Assembly: GCA_001970955.1 (NCBI GenBank)
Contig: MPUH01000126.1
Location: 1-64,000, forward strand
DNA length: 64,000 nt
Source: Stentor coeruleus
Lineage: Eukaryota > Ciliophora > Heterotrichea > Heterotrichida > Stentoridae
Reading direction: 5' to 3'
Below are positions 31,524 through 40,984 of this stretch, piece by piece (within the stretch, counting starts at the first letter, position 1; each line of letters opens with the position of its first letter). Under the pieces are notes generated by a model. That model saw nothing but the letters and a program-made list of their open reading frames with translations, searched no databases and was not told the DNA's origin. The position numbers were made by a program, and so were the translations under genes.

Positions 31524-32199
31524 GGTTTATTAGAAATTTGTGAATTTTAATTATAGGATTTTTTTGGGCTTGGGAGTGAGAGTGAGGGAGAAAGATAGGA
31601 AAATGAGGTGGAAGAATTGGATAGGATGGTTTGATAGGAGTTTTAGATTTGTTTATAGAGATAATTTGAATAGGATTAAAGTATTAGGAATTTTGAATTA
31701 GATTTGAAGACTTGTGGAGATAATTAGATTTTTAAGGTTTTCATTTGGATGAAAATATTTTATAAGGTGTGTGAATGGAAAAATTTCGTATGAGATTTTT
31801 TAATAGAATTTTTGATTTAAATGCAAAGGTAGTTAGTTTTATAGTGGAATAGCTTAGATTTTTGAAGTATGGCTATAATATGAATAATGTTTATTGATTC
31901 ATAAATCTAAAATTTAATTTTTAGTTAGATCAAATTAATTTAAAACATCAGAATTCATATATGCATGCAATGAGTAATATGCCAAATTTATAGTTAAAAG
32001 ATAAATATTTGAATCTTAAAATTTTAAAATAAGTAATATCGCACGAACCTAAATGCTTATATAAAATTTATTATCATTTTTCTCTATGAAATTCGAAAAG
32101 GAAAAATCAAGTTTCTTACTTATCTTTATTGCATCTTATTGTAAAAACTATTAAACTTAAAAATGCTATAAACTCTTTTCATCTCCAAAGATATAAAAT
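31524..32199. other. Intergenic region
   Basis: 31524-31870 is strikingly G-rich and nearly C-free on the + strand. The rest is A+T rich. No gene or RNA seen. Confidence 0.5.
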
Positions 32200-32420
32200 T
32201 AATTTAGTATATTACATCAACAAACTGTCAAAATCTCGAAATTTTCTTCTATAAGCAGCTTATCAAGCTTCTTATACAATATTTTGCAATTAATCTTTGA
32301 ATTTACCCAATATGAATTGTCTACATTTTTACTACTAAAGCTTTTACTTTTTTTTCTGTTAATCTAAAAATCTTTGATTTCCCTCAAGCATCAAAGATTC
32401 ATTAGTAATTTAGAATACTT
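32200..32420 (-). pseudogene. Decayed copy of the 3' end of the gene at 36377-37597
   Basis: Base-by-base similarity to 36377-36615 is clear: the shared strings include TTAATTTAGTA, TTTTCTTCTATAA, ATACAATATTTTGCAA, ACTAAAGCTTT and TTCATTAGTAATTT. It covers roughly the last 80 codons only and is diverged, so it is a duplicated fragment, not a gene. It sits directly upstream of the first kelch gene, as a fainter second copy (about 34500-34700) does upstream of the second. Confidence 0.75.
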
Positions 32421-32490
32421 AGGTGGATTCTAAAGAATTACTTTGGATAATGATTTAAGTAGTATAGTTTTAATAGACTTTATAAAAATA

Positions 32491-33762
32491 ATGATTTGCA
32501 GCTCTTGTCGACACCCAGCTCAATATAGCTGTAACTGCACATCTAAGAAAAGTTATATGTGCTCAAAGCATCTGGGAAATCACTGCAAATTAAATGGCAA
32601 ACATGAAATAAATCAAATTGGATCTAAAAAAAAATTATTCAACTCAGAAATGAAAGTCAAGCTTCTTAATAAAATACGCTCACTCAAAACTCAAGCAAAA
32701 TTAGACATAAGTAAAGCTATATCACATGTTAATGATCTTTTCACAAAAATAAGTGGAGAGTTAAAGAGAGCAAATAATTATATTAAAGGATTTATCAAAT
32801 CTTGTGACGATGCTATAGATTATATAAAGAATTTAAATGATGAAATCGAAGAAAAAGAATTTTACTGTCCTTTAGAATCTTTATTGATTATGCAGAGACC
32901 TGAAATTTTAGATCAAATTTACGGACCGAAAATCAACTTGTATGCTATTAATAATAAAACTATAGAATGCGCTATTTCAAATTTTCCTCATTGCATATTT
33001 CAATACACTTTTAATTCAATTGTTTTTAGTTCTCAAAATGAGTTAGCTTGCAATAATGGTATAACCGAGACTAAAATGCATACAGATTTTAATTGGGTTG
33101 GAAGATTGCTAAGTGTTGGGAAAGCATTAGCAATTTATACTGGTGGTGATCCAGCATCAAATAGTGCATATATTATTAACTTAGAATTGAAATCAATAAA
33201 CAGTTTATCATCTATGCAGCAAAAGAGAAAATGGCATGCTATGACATGGATAGATGGATTTCCAGCAGTTTTAGGGGGCTATGATGGAGAAGAATTCTTA
33301 AATGTTGTTGAGGTTTACAAAAATGGTAATTGGGAAAGATATCCTTCTTTAACTTCAATCAAAAGTAGCTTGTCAGCTATTTCGTATTATTCAAAAGTTT
33401 ATGCTATTGGAGGTCGTTTTAATGTTAGTCCTATAAAATGCCTGAATAGCATAGAAAAATATGAAAATGGGAAATGGGAACTTTTATTTGTCAAAATTTC
33501 TTCAAATTTAACTGGCCCTGGTCTCTTTGCTTCAGGCATTTACATTATAATATTTGGAGGATATAACGAAAATAATAAAAACGTAAAAGATTGTGATATT
33601 TTCAACGATAAACTTATGAAAGTATGGAAAGCAGATTTCGAACTTAATGAGCCTTTAAGTTTTACATCAATGAATATTTTAACCTTGGAAGGTAAAACTT
33701 ATTGTTACGGCGATGATGAGAATTATTTTTGTCAACTCGTTGATCTGCAGTTTAATTTTTAG
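32491..33762 (+). CDS. B-box/kelch protein, copy 1
   Basis: 423 residues, starting at ATG 32491 by comparison with copy 2 (MNCSFC versus MICSSC). Residues 1-40 hold a B-box-like zinc motif (C-x2-C, CNC, C-x2-H, then two His). Residues about 55-125 are coiled coil. The C-terminal about 270 residues are kelch repeats (GYIIIFGG-type and WHAMTWIDGFPAVLGG). B-box plus coiled coil plus beta-propeller resembles TRIM-like architecture, but no RING is present, so ligase activity is not implied. Partner unknown. Copy 2 starts about 1 kb downstream with identical length. Stop TAG. Confidence 0.85.
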   Translation: MICSSCRHPAQYSCNCTSKKSYMCSKHLGNHCKLNGKHEINQIGSKKKLFNSEMKVKLLNKIRSLKTQAKLDISKAISHVNDLFTKISGELKRANNYIKGFIKSCDDAIDYIKNLNDEIEEKEFYCPLESLLIMQRPEILDQIYGPKINLYAINNKTIECAISNFPHCIFQYTFNSIVFSSQNELACNNGITETKMHTDFNWVGRLLSVGKALAIYTGGDPASNSAYIINLELKSINSLSSMQQKRKWHAMTWIDGFPAVLGGYDGEEFLNVVEVYKNGNWERYPSLTSIKSSLSAISYYSKVYAIGGRFNVSPIKCLNSIEKYENGKWELLFVKISSNLTGPGLFASGIYIIIFGGYNENNKNVKDCDIFNDKLMKVWKADFELNEPLSFTSMNILTLEGKTYCYGDDENYFCQLVDLQFNF

Positions 33763-34787
33763 TTTAGATCATATAATTTTAAAAGATAGAGTTAATTAGG
33801 CAGTGGTGAGTGGTTAAAATTGCAATGTAAAAATCAAATAATTGAATGCTTAGCAAAGAAAGTATAAATTGGCAATCAGAAAAAAAAAGAATAGTTTTAA
33901 CTTTGGCATTATGGAAATTAAAACATTATAAGCCTAATTTCTAATATGAATATCCTTTAGTGGTCGATCATGAAACAATTGAAGGATTCAGAGTTGTGAA
34001 AATTATAGAAATTCTAGCAGCCTTAAGAGTTATTTAATAAATATGGGAGGAGTTAACTTTTAGATTAGTAACTGGTATATTACTCATACTCTTATTCTTT
34101 CAAAGTGGTGAAAATATTATTTAAGTTTTTACTTAAATTAACTGTAAACAGCAGCCTCATTTTTGCAAATAAAAATTCGAACTTGTATTGGACAAATTAT
34201 TTTCTTATGATAACTAAAGAATCGAGCTAATAAAAACTTTTGCAATAAAAAATAAATGACCTGAAGCTAATTCAATTCAAAATTAATAATAGATAACTGA
34301 ATTATAAAGAGAGCTGTTTAATTTTGCAAACTTGAATACACATGCATCTGTATATAAAGAGTGCTAGTATTTAATAAATAGTGCTTTTATAAGTATCATT
34401 TTAGAATCTAGGGCTGGGTAATTAAACTTTTTGTGTTAATAATGATAAAATAGTAAATTTGCCTTCAAAATATTTATCATCAGAATTTATACTCATATTT
34501 TATAAGCAGCTTATTAAGAATCTTTACTAGTTTAAGCATTTCTCTGATAACTTGTTTATGCTATATCTCAAATTTTATCTTATAATATGCATAAAAAAAA
34601 TAATTAATATTTGAATTGTCTACAATTAGGTAAAAGCCTTATTATTATATTTAGTAATTGTAATTATAACAATATCTTTTAGTATTCACAAAATTCAAGT
34701 TCTTCTTTAAAATACTTAGAGAGATTCGAAAGAATTTTCTGGATAATGATTTTAGCAGCACAGATATGATAATTTTATAAAAATAAT
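33763..34787. other. 1-kb spacer between kelch copies
   Basis: Holds a decayed-looking frame (33846-34418) and, at about 34500-34700, a faint copy of the gene-tail fragment seen at 32200-32420 (shared strings ATAAGCAGCTTAT and GAATTGTCTAC). The last 90 bases before the second kelch gene resemble those before the first (ATACTTAG, GGATAATGATTT). Confidence 0.5.
33846..34418 (+). pseudogene. Possible decayed gene interrupted almost only by TAA/TAG
   Basis: One frame of 191 codons from ATG reads like protein (MLSKESINWQSEKKRIVLTL, YEYPLVVDHETIEGFRVVKI). It is interrupted by about a dozen TAA/TAG and a single TGA, with no obvious frame change. Gln codons written CAA/CAG also occur (five). Family not recognised. 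It may be a host gene decaying through C-to-T changes. The stop density is close to chance for such DNA, so caution is needed. Confidence 0.35.
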
Positions 34788-36059
34788 ATGAATTGTAGCT
34801 TTTGTCAAAACTTAGCTGAGTTTAGCTGTAACTGCACATCTAAAATAAGTTACATGTGCTCAAAGCATCTAGGAAATCACTATAGATTAAACGGAAAGCA
34901 TGAAATAAATCAAATTGGACCTAAAAAATTTTTATTCAACTCAGAAATGAAAGCCAAGCTTCTTGACAAAATATGCTCACTCAAAACTCAAGCAAAATTA
35001 GACATAAAGAAAGCTATATCACATGCTGATGATCTTATTACAAAAATCAGCAGAGAGTTAAAGAGAACAAATAATTATGTGAAAGGCTTTATCAAATCTT
35101 GCGACGATGCTATAGATTATATAAAGAATTTAAATGATGAAATTGATGAAAAAGAATTTTATTGTCCTTTAGAATCTTTATTGATTATGCAAGAACCTGA
35201 AATTTTAGATCAAATTTACGGACCAAAAATCAACTTATATTCTATTAATAATAAAGCTGTAGAATGCAATATTTCAAATTTCCCTCATTGCATATTTCAA
35301 TACACTTTTAATTCAATTGCTTTTAGTTCTGAAAATAAGTTAGCTTGTAATAATGGCAAAATTGAGACTAAAATAGATACAGATTTTCATTATGCTGGAA
35401 GATTACTAAGTGTTGGAAAAATATTTGCAATTTATACTGGTGGTGATCCAGCATCAAATAATGCATATATTATCAACTTAGAATCAAAATCAATAAACAA
35501 TTTATCATCTATGCAACAAAAGAGAATGTGGCATGCTATGACATGGATAGATGGTTTTCCAGCAGTTTTAGGGGGTAGTGATGAAATAGAAATGCTAGCA
35601 GATGTTGAGGTTTACAAAAATGGTAAATGGGAAAGATATCCTTCTTTAACTTCAAAAAAAGCCGCTTTATCAGCTATTTCTCATTATTCAAAGGTTTATG
35701 TTATTGGAGGTTGTATTAGTACTAATCCTTTAAAAAAGTATGACAGCATAGAAAAATATGAAAATGGGAAATGGGAGCTTTTATTTGTCAAAATTTCTTC
35801 AAATTTAACTATGTCTGGTATTTTTGCTTCAGGCATTTACATTATAATATTTGGAGGATATGATGAAAATTGTAATGATGTGAAAAGTTGTGATGTTTTT
35901 AATGATAAACTTATGAAAGTATGGAAAGCAGATTTCGAACTTAAAGAACCTTCTTCTTTTTCATCGTTAAATACTTTAACCTTGAAAGGTGAAGTGAATT
36001 CTTATGGCGACAATAAGAATGAATTTTGTAAACTCTTAAATCTAGAGTTTAGTTTTTAG
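34788..36059 (+). CDS. B-box/kelch protein, copy 2
   Basis: 423 residues, same length and domain order as copy 1, with most residues identical (for example YMCSKHLGNH, KHEINQIG, DDAIDYIKNLNDEI). Differences concentrate in the kelch loops (GGSDEIEMLADVE against GGYDGEEFLNVVE), where ligand contact would be expected. Both frames are intact, so both copies probably work. Start ATG has a matching zinc motif directly after it. Convergent with the 36377-37597 gene, whose tail was duplicated along with the kelch unit. Stop TAG. Confidence 0.88.
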   Translation: MNCSFCQNLAEFSCNCTSKISYMCSKHLGNHYRLNGKHEINQIGPKKFLFNSEMKAKLLDKICSLKTQAKLDIKKAISHADDLITKISRELKRTNNYVKGFIKSCDDAIDYIKNLNDEIDEKEFYCPLESLLIMQEPEILDQIYGPKINLYSINNKAVECNISNFPHCIFQYTFNSIAFSSENKLACNNGKIETKIDTDFHYAGRLLSVGKIFAIYTGGDPASNNAYIINLESKSINNLSSMQQKRMWHAMTWIDGFPAVLGGSDEIEMLADVEVYKNGKWERYPSLTSKKAALSAISHYSKVYVIGGCISTNPLKKYDSIEKYENGKWELLFVKISSNLTMSGIFASGIYIIIFGGYDENCNDVKSCDVFNDKLMKVWKADFELKEPSSFSSLNTLTLKGEVNSYGDNKNEFCKLLNLEFSF

Positions 36060-36376
36060 TTTAGATTATATAGTTATAAAACCAGAATTCATTTAAGTAG
36101 CAAGAAGTTATAATTATAATATCATTTGACATAAAATCATTAAGTTATATTAAAGCTTAAAATTGTGATCTAAGTCTAACTGAACAAAAATTATCAAATT
36201 CAAAATCCCTAATCTTTTAATCATTCCTTCAGAACATTGATATAAACTTCTTAAAACACACCAAAAAAAAACCAATTATTTTCCTATTACCACTATCAAC
36301 TTTTTAATAAAAACCCCTAAACTGCAACAAAACATCCTCAATTCCAAAAATCAAAACTCTAAAAAAATAAATTAAT
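36060..36376. other. Convergent intergenic region
   Basis: Two 3' ends face each other. It turns from mixed to clearly C-rich on the + strand toward the right. No gene seen. Confidence 0.5.
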
Positions 36377-37597
36377 TTAGTACATTACATCAACTAAGCT
36401 GTAAAACCCTCGGACTTTTCTTCTATAAAAAAGTTTATCGAGCCTGGTATACAATATTTTGCAAGCTGTTTTCAAATTCTGCCCCCTATTCCAATTATCC
36501 GCATATTCACAACTAAAGCTTTCATCTCTTTTTTTCTGTATAGCACTAATATCAAAAATCCTTTGATTTTCCCCAAATGTCCCAGTAAGTGTTGAAGGTT
36601 CATTACTAATTTTACTTTCTTCTAAAGTAAACTCAAAAGTTAATGAATGTTCTTGATTTTGTTTTATAGCCCTTGAAAGAAAAATCATATCAAAACTTCT
36701 ATGAACTCTAGTCATAAATATTGTATTAAGTTTTATAACCCCAGAAGTTAAATTTGCTTCATTGATTTTTTTAATCGGAGAACCTTTTAAAACTTCTTCT
36801 GAATACCGGGTTTTAGACTGTGTGTGTAAAACATCAGTGATATTAAGTCTTGGAATTTTGATTTTCCCATTATTCCCACAAAAGTCAGGGCTGTAATTCG
36901 TCAACGAATCCCTAGAGTTATCTTTAAAAGGCGAAATCAAACAAGTATCGGGGTAAAAATCACTGATTGGTAAGGTTGAAACATCAGATAAAGACTTTTT
37001 TATAGACCCAGAAGGAAGCATTTGTTTTATTTTGTCTAGAAATCTTGGAGAAAAGTTTTCTTTAGTTGAACTTGTATATAAATTTATACCTATATGTCCA
37101 CATTTTTCACATTTTGTTAACATAGATGTATGTTGTTGGGATATTAAAGGTAAGTATTTTTTAAAAGTATCATCTAAAAGTTTTCTTAAATCAGTATCAT
37201 ATGAGTTTTTTCTAGTTAATTCATTTTCTTTCGTAATATTTTCCTTTTTGATTTTTTCCCATGCATTTTTGGTTGTATTTTTAAAGAGTTGTGAGAGTTT
37301 TAAAGAAGCCAACTCGACTTTGAGTTTGTTTTTTGTGTAGGTTTTTCTTTTGGACTTGCATGTTTGTCTATTAAGTGTCCCAACAAGTCTTTCAGACCGG
37401 GGGACGATGTATGGGCTTTGAAATCTTTCGCTTTCTATAGGTTTTTCTGAGGTTTTTTTTGTGTTTTCAAATATCTGTATAGGTTTTACTTTGTTAACTC
37501 TTTCGATAAAGCTAGTTGGCGGTTGGATGACCCTAAGTGGAGTTCGCCCACCTTGTAAACTTGATCGGGACCTTGATGAATGTGAAAAATCTGACAT
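36377..37597 (-). CDS. Uncharacterised basic protein
   Basis: 406 residues, no intron. N-terminal about 120 residues are basic and Ser/Pro/Arg rich (HSSRSRSSLQGGRTPLRVIQ). One CEKCGH pair near 165 could bind metal but has no partner pair. Middle disordered. The C-terminal about 90 residues are more ordered and positively charged (CKILYTRLDKLFYRRKVRGF). No family recognised. Fragments of its 3' end occur upstream of both kelch genes. Stop TAA. Confidence 0.72.
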   Translation of the reverse strand: MSDFSHSSRSRSSLQGGRTPLRVIQPPTSFIERVNKVKPIQIFENTKKTSEKPIESERFQSPYIVPRSERLVGTLNRQTCKSKRKTYTKNKLKVELASLKLSQLFKNTTKNAWEKIKKENITKENELTRKNSYDTDLRKLLDDTFKKYLPLISQQHTSMLTKCEKCGHIGINLYTSSTKENFSPRFLDKIKQMLPSGSIKKSLSDVSTLPISDFYPDTCLISPFKDNSRDSLTNYSPDFCGNNGKIKIPRLNITDVLHTQSKTRYSEEVLKGSPIKKINEANLTSGVIKLNTIFMTRVHRSFDMIFLSRAIKQNQEHSLTFEFTLEESKISNEPSTLTGTFGENQRIFDISAIQKKRDESFSCEYADNWNRGQNLKTACKILYTRLDKLFYRRKVRGFYSLVDVMY

Positions 37598-37683
37598 ATT
37601 TAAATATAACAGGTATTTGAATCTTTATGAATTTTCACTACTATACTAAAAGGAATCTTTAATAATATTTATCCTCAGAACTT

Positions 37684-38343
37684 TTAAGGATAAGAGAACA
37701 TATCCCCATACTTGGATGTTCTCAAAAATGGCTTTGATTGATAATATTCCGCTTTCATATCATGTTCAAAAAAGTAATAAGGATCAGCAGGGGGAACACT
37801 AAAATTATCACCATGGGTTCTTGTGCATTCCCAACGCGGTCCAAACTCCACTTTTTTCATTTTCATTTCTTCTTGTCTTCGTCTTTCTACCTCATCATCA
37901 AATTTTTTCATATTGTTGTTAATAATCTGTTTACCACTTTCAGTAAGAATTTCAGCTCCAGTTTCACCGAATTCAGTCCCTTTATTTTTTGTAAGCTTAA
38001 AAGGTTTTTCTGGATATTTGAATGATCTTGGTATAAGATGAGTTGCTCTATATAGTTCAGTTGCATGAATATCTGTTATAGGCAAATATGTTCTGGTTTT
38101 TTCATCAAATTCCTTTGCGGTATGTTTTTCACCAAGTTTCCAATGAGGTCGAGATTTTGGGTCAATGTCGAATTTCCTTTCTTTTTGTTTTTTGAGAAAC
38201 TGCTCGTGCTTTTTTTGTACTTTTCGTTCTTGTTTTTCTTTAAGTTTGTTTTCTATATGTCTTTCTCGTGATTGTTGCATTTCTTCCATGTATTTCTTTA
38301 GTCTCTCTTCTGGAGATAACTGCATGATTTCATGGTCATTCAT
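37684..38343 (-). CDS. Uncharacterised charged protein, possibly axonemal
   Basis: 219 residues. First about 60 residues are a highly charged helix (EERLKKYMEEMQQSRERHIE). The remainder is rich in aromatic and basic residues with short turns (SRPHWKLGEKHTAKEFDEKT, FGPRWECTRTHGDNF, DPYYFFEHD). That composition is typical of small ciliary microtubule-associated proteins, but no named family is recognised. Ends TAA and lies about 85 bases from the next minus-strand gene's start. Confidence 0.7.
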   Translation of the reverse strand: MNDHEIMQLSPEERLKKYMEEMQQSRERHIENKLKEKQERKVQKKHEQFLKKQKERKFDIDPKSRPHWKLGEKHTAKEFDEKTRTYLPITDIHATELYRATHLIPRSFKYPEKPFKLTKNKGTEFGETGAEILTESGKQIINNNMKKFDDEVERRRQEEMKMKKVEFGPRWECTRTHGDNFSVPPADPYYFFEHDMKAEYYQSKPFLRTSKYGDMFSYP

Positions 38344-39134
38344 AGTTATAAGATCTTATAAGTTAAAACAGATTTGGAAGTAGGATTTTTTTTGTGATTA
38401 ATGATAATAGAATTAAGGATAAGAGTTGTTTAAGTAATTTATATTAGAAAAAAGGAACTTTTTTATAGTTATTTAGTTTGTGATTTATGTAAATATTCAT
38501 GTTTTTTATGATTTTTTTTATGTTTTAGACTTGATATAAAAATAAAGTTTTCTATTTTATGCTGATTTTGATACTTTATATACAAATTTTCCTAACATCA
38601 ATTGAAATTTAAAGTTTGCATTAACATAATAAACTTTTAAATCTCTTTTATAAATATACATAATACTTATAGGAATTTGAAAGAGATTTATGAGAATAAT
38701 AGCCTAGTGATTAGGACATGCAAACATGTACAGTATAAGAAAGTTGTAGATTTATAATAGATAATATTGGTTTTCGAGGATAAGTTAGGGAGTATTAGAA
38801 AAGTGATTTTATTGGGATATAAAATAGTGGAGAAATTAAATATAATAATTTTTTCAAAGCGATTGTCGACAATTTTATTTATAAAATTTATCTTAATACC
38901 TATAATCTCTATCCAATTTAAATCCTTTAACCATATTCCAAACACAACCTTTAACTATCACACAAATTTCAAAAACAAACCCAAACCCCACACAAGCTTT
39001 TTTACCTAAAACCCCCATATCATCTCTCCAATTTTCCATTTTTCCCTTCTCATCTCTAACATAATACATAATACAAAAAGACCCCACTACTAGGACGAGA
39101 CAATCATCAAATAAAATAATCCACTCAGTCAATA
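38344..39134. other. Divergent intergenic region with sharp skew switch
   Basis: G-rich on the + strand to about 38870, then C-rich and G-poor at 38890-39070. The switch lies between two divergent genes. A tRNA-like string near 38695-38770 was considered and rejected. Confidence 0.5.
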
Positions 39135-39947
39135 ATGAATAATAAGGTAAGATACTATGAGGAATTCCTGCCTCGAGTTAACGACAGGAAAATGCCGTAA
39201 GTTCTATAAAGTGACTCTGTTAAGTTTTCAGGGTACAACCAACCTCGTTCTAGCACGACCTCAAGTGTAAAAAACACTTCAACTTTTATGCCCTACAAAG
39301 AAACAGGTGCATCTCCAAGAACCAAGCCTGTTAGAGCAACCGTAAGGCCAGAACTGTACTATAAGCCTTCAACAACTCTAGACGAGCCCAGAGAACTTAG
39401 TATAAAAACCATGAGACCCCCTTGTCGACAGAGCGAGAACGTTTTTGATCTTGACGATACATCAAAAGCTGTTAAAAAAACCATCAGGATTGTCAGGAAA
39501 CAAGCTCGACCCCCTTCAAGACATAAGACCCCACCTAAAGCTGTGGGTTTAGAACTTCCTCCTGATAATATAGACTATCATTCTATGGATTCTACACCTA
39601 TAAGCCAAGGATTTTCTATGAGCCAGCCAATTAACTTAGCTATGATTGATGATAAAAATACTAAAAACCCTAGAAAACTTAGAGCAGACTCAGTTAAAGG
39701 TAAACCTATTAAAAAATCAGAAGATGCAGGCTTTGGGTCTAGGGCTTGGTCAGCAAAGCATAATGGGAAAAATGCCCCAATTGTCTTAAATAAAAGGAAA
39801 AGTGAGAATGTCCCTAACTCCTCAGGCGGAAACGAAATCGTTAACAGTCCTCACGATGCTTCCAAAAGGTCAAGCAGTCGGAGTAAACAGCAAAACCTGC
39901 CAATTTTCACTAATCTTCAAAGTGAGTTCTTAGATTTATTTGCCTAG
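39135..39947 (+). CDS. Uncharacterised basic, disordered protein
   Basis: Two exons (39135-39196, 39212-39947) give 265 residues. The first exon adds MNNKVRYYEEFLPRVNDRKM before the splice. The rest is rich in Lys, Arg, Ser and Pro with few hydrophobic blocks (KKTIRIVRKQARPPSRHKTP, NLPIFTNLQSEFLDLFA at the end). No family recognised; microtubule or nucleic-acid binding is possible on charge alone. Base composition is less A+T rich than neighbours. It heads a run of four co-directional genes with very short spacers. Stop TAG. Confidence 0.7.
39197..39211 (+). other. 15-nt intron
   Basis: GTAAGTTCTATAAAG. Removes an in-frame TAA; ends AAG rather than TAG; A at -6 is kept. Confidence 0.75.
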
Positions 39948-39978
39948 CCCTAATTAAAAGTTCAAATTTAACCCTCCA

Positions 39979-40959
39979 ATGGTTGGGATTTTAAAAATGT
40001 TTTTAAGAAGGAAATTCACATCTTTGGTATTAGCTGAGCATAACAACGTGAAACTTAATCCTATTGTATACAGTGCAGTTAATGCAACTGAATACTTTAA
40101 TGATGATATTACTGTTTTAGTTGCTGGGGATACATGCGGAACTGTGGCTCAAGAAGCATCTTTGATAGATGGGGTAAGTAGGGTACTTCATATTGATAAT
40201 AGAGATTTGAAGTATCAGCTCGCTGACTCTTTGGCTAAAGCTATAAAACAAGTGCAACAGATGAATAATTTTAAGAGGATTATTGCTGGATCAAGCAATT
40301 TTTCTAGAGATGTGATCCCAAGATTAGGTGGAGCTTTTGGTGTCCAGCCAGTGACAGAAATTACGAAAATTATGAATGAAGATTGTTATAAAAGAGCAGC
40401 ATATGCTGGAAATGCGATATATACTGTAGTCTTTGTCCAACCTGATGTACGCTTACTAACAATACGAGCCACATCTTTTGATAAAAATCCTGTGAAAAAA
40501 ACCCCTGCACCAATTGAAAGGTTTGATGCTGGTGATGTGAAATCAGCAATGACTTGGGTTAGTGAAGAAATTATTAAAGCTGATAGACCTGATTTAACAT
40601 CAGCGAAAATTGTTGTTGCTGGAGGAAGAGGTCTTAAAAGTAAAGAGGGCTTTAAAATTGCTGAAGAGTTAGCTGATACTCTTGGAGGTGCTGTTGGTGC
40701 ATCAAGAGCAGCTGTTGATGCTCATTATTGCCATAATGAATTACAAGTTGGGCAGACTGGTAAAATTGTTGCCCCAAATCTTTATATTGCACTAGGAATA
40801 TCTGGAGCAATCCAACATCTAGCTGGAATGAAAGATTCCAAAGTTATCGTGTCTGTGAATACAGACCCTGAAGCTCCGATATTTAGTGTTTCAGATTATG
40901 GGCTTGTTGGTGATGCATTCAAGGTTGTTCCTGAGATGATTTCTAAGCTTAAGAAATAG
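39979..40959 (+). CDS. ETFA: Electron transfer flavoprotein alpha subunit
   Basis: 326 residues, the normal length. The N-terminus (MVGILKMFLRRKFTSLVLAE) looks like a mitochondrial presequence; the second Met at 39997 is an equally good start. The N-terminal half is the alpha/beta domain (TVLVAGDTCGTVAQEASLID). The C-terminal half has the FAD-binding block: GGRGLKSKEGF, GASRAAVDA, QVGQTGKIVAPNLYIALGIS and VNTDPEAPIFSVSDYGLVGD. With ETF-beta it carries electrons from acyl-CoA dehydrogenases to the ETF-quinone oxidoreductase in mitochondria. Only 31 bases separate it from the gene before and 25 from the one after. Confidence 0.97.
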   Translation: MVGILKMFLRRKFTSLVLAEHNNVKLNPIVYSAVNATEYFNDDITVLVAGDTCGTVAQEASLIDGVSRVLHIDNRDLKYQLADSLAKAIKQVQQMNNFKRIIAGSSNFSRDVIPRLGGAFGVQPVTEITKIMNEDCYKRAAYAGNAIYTVVFVQPDVRLLTIRATSFDKNPVKKTPAPIERFDAGDVKSAMTWVSEEIIKADRPDLTSAKIVVAGGRGLKSKEGFKIAEELADTLGGAVGASRAAVDAHYCHNELQVGQTGKIVAPNLYIALGISGAIQHLAGMKDSKVIVSVNTDPEAPIFSVSDYGLVGDAFKVVPEMISKLKK

Positions 40960-40984
40960 TTTTAGTAATATTATCCTTGTATAA

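Noticed and set aside
38695-38770. tRNA-like string (TAGCCTAGTGATTAGGAC)
   Set aside because: It resembles a box A/D-arm, but the anticodon stem has a 4-nt loop, box B is poor and the acceptor ends do not pair. At best a decayed tRNA.
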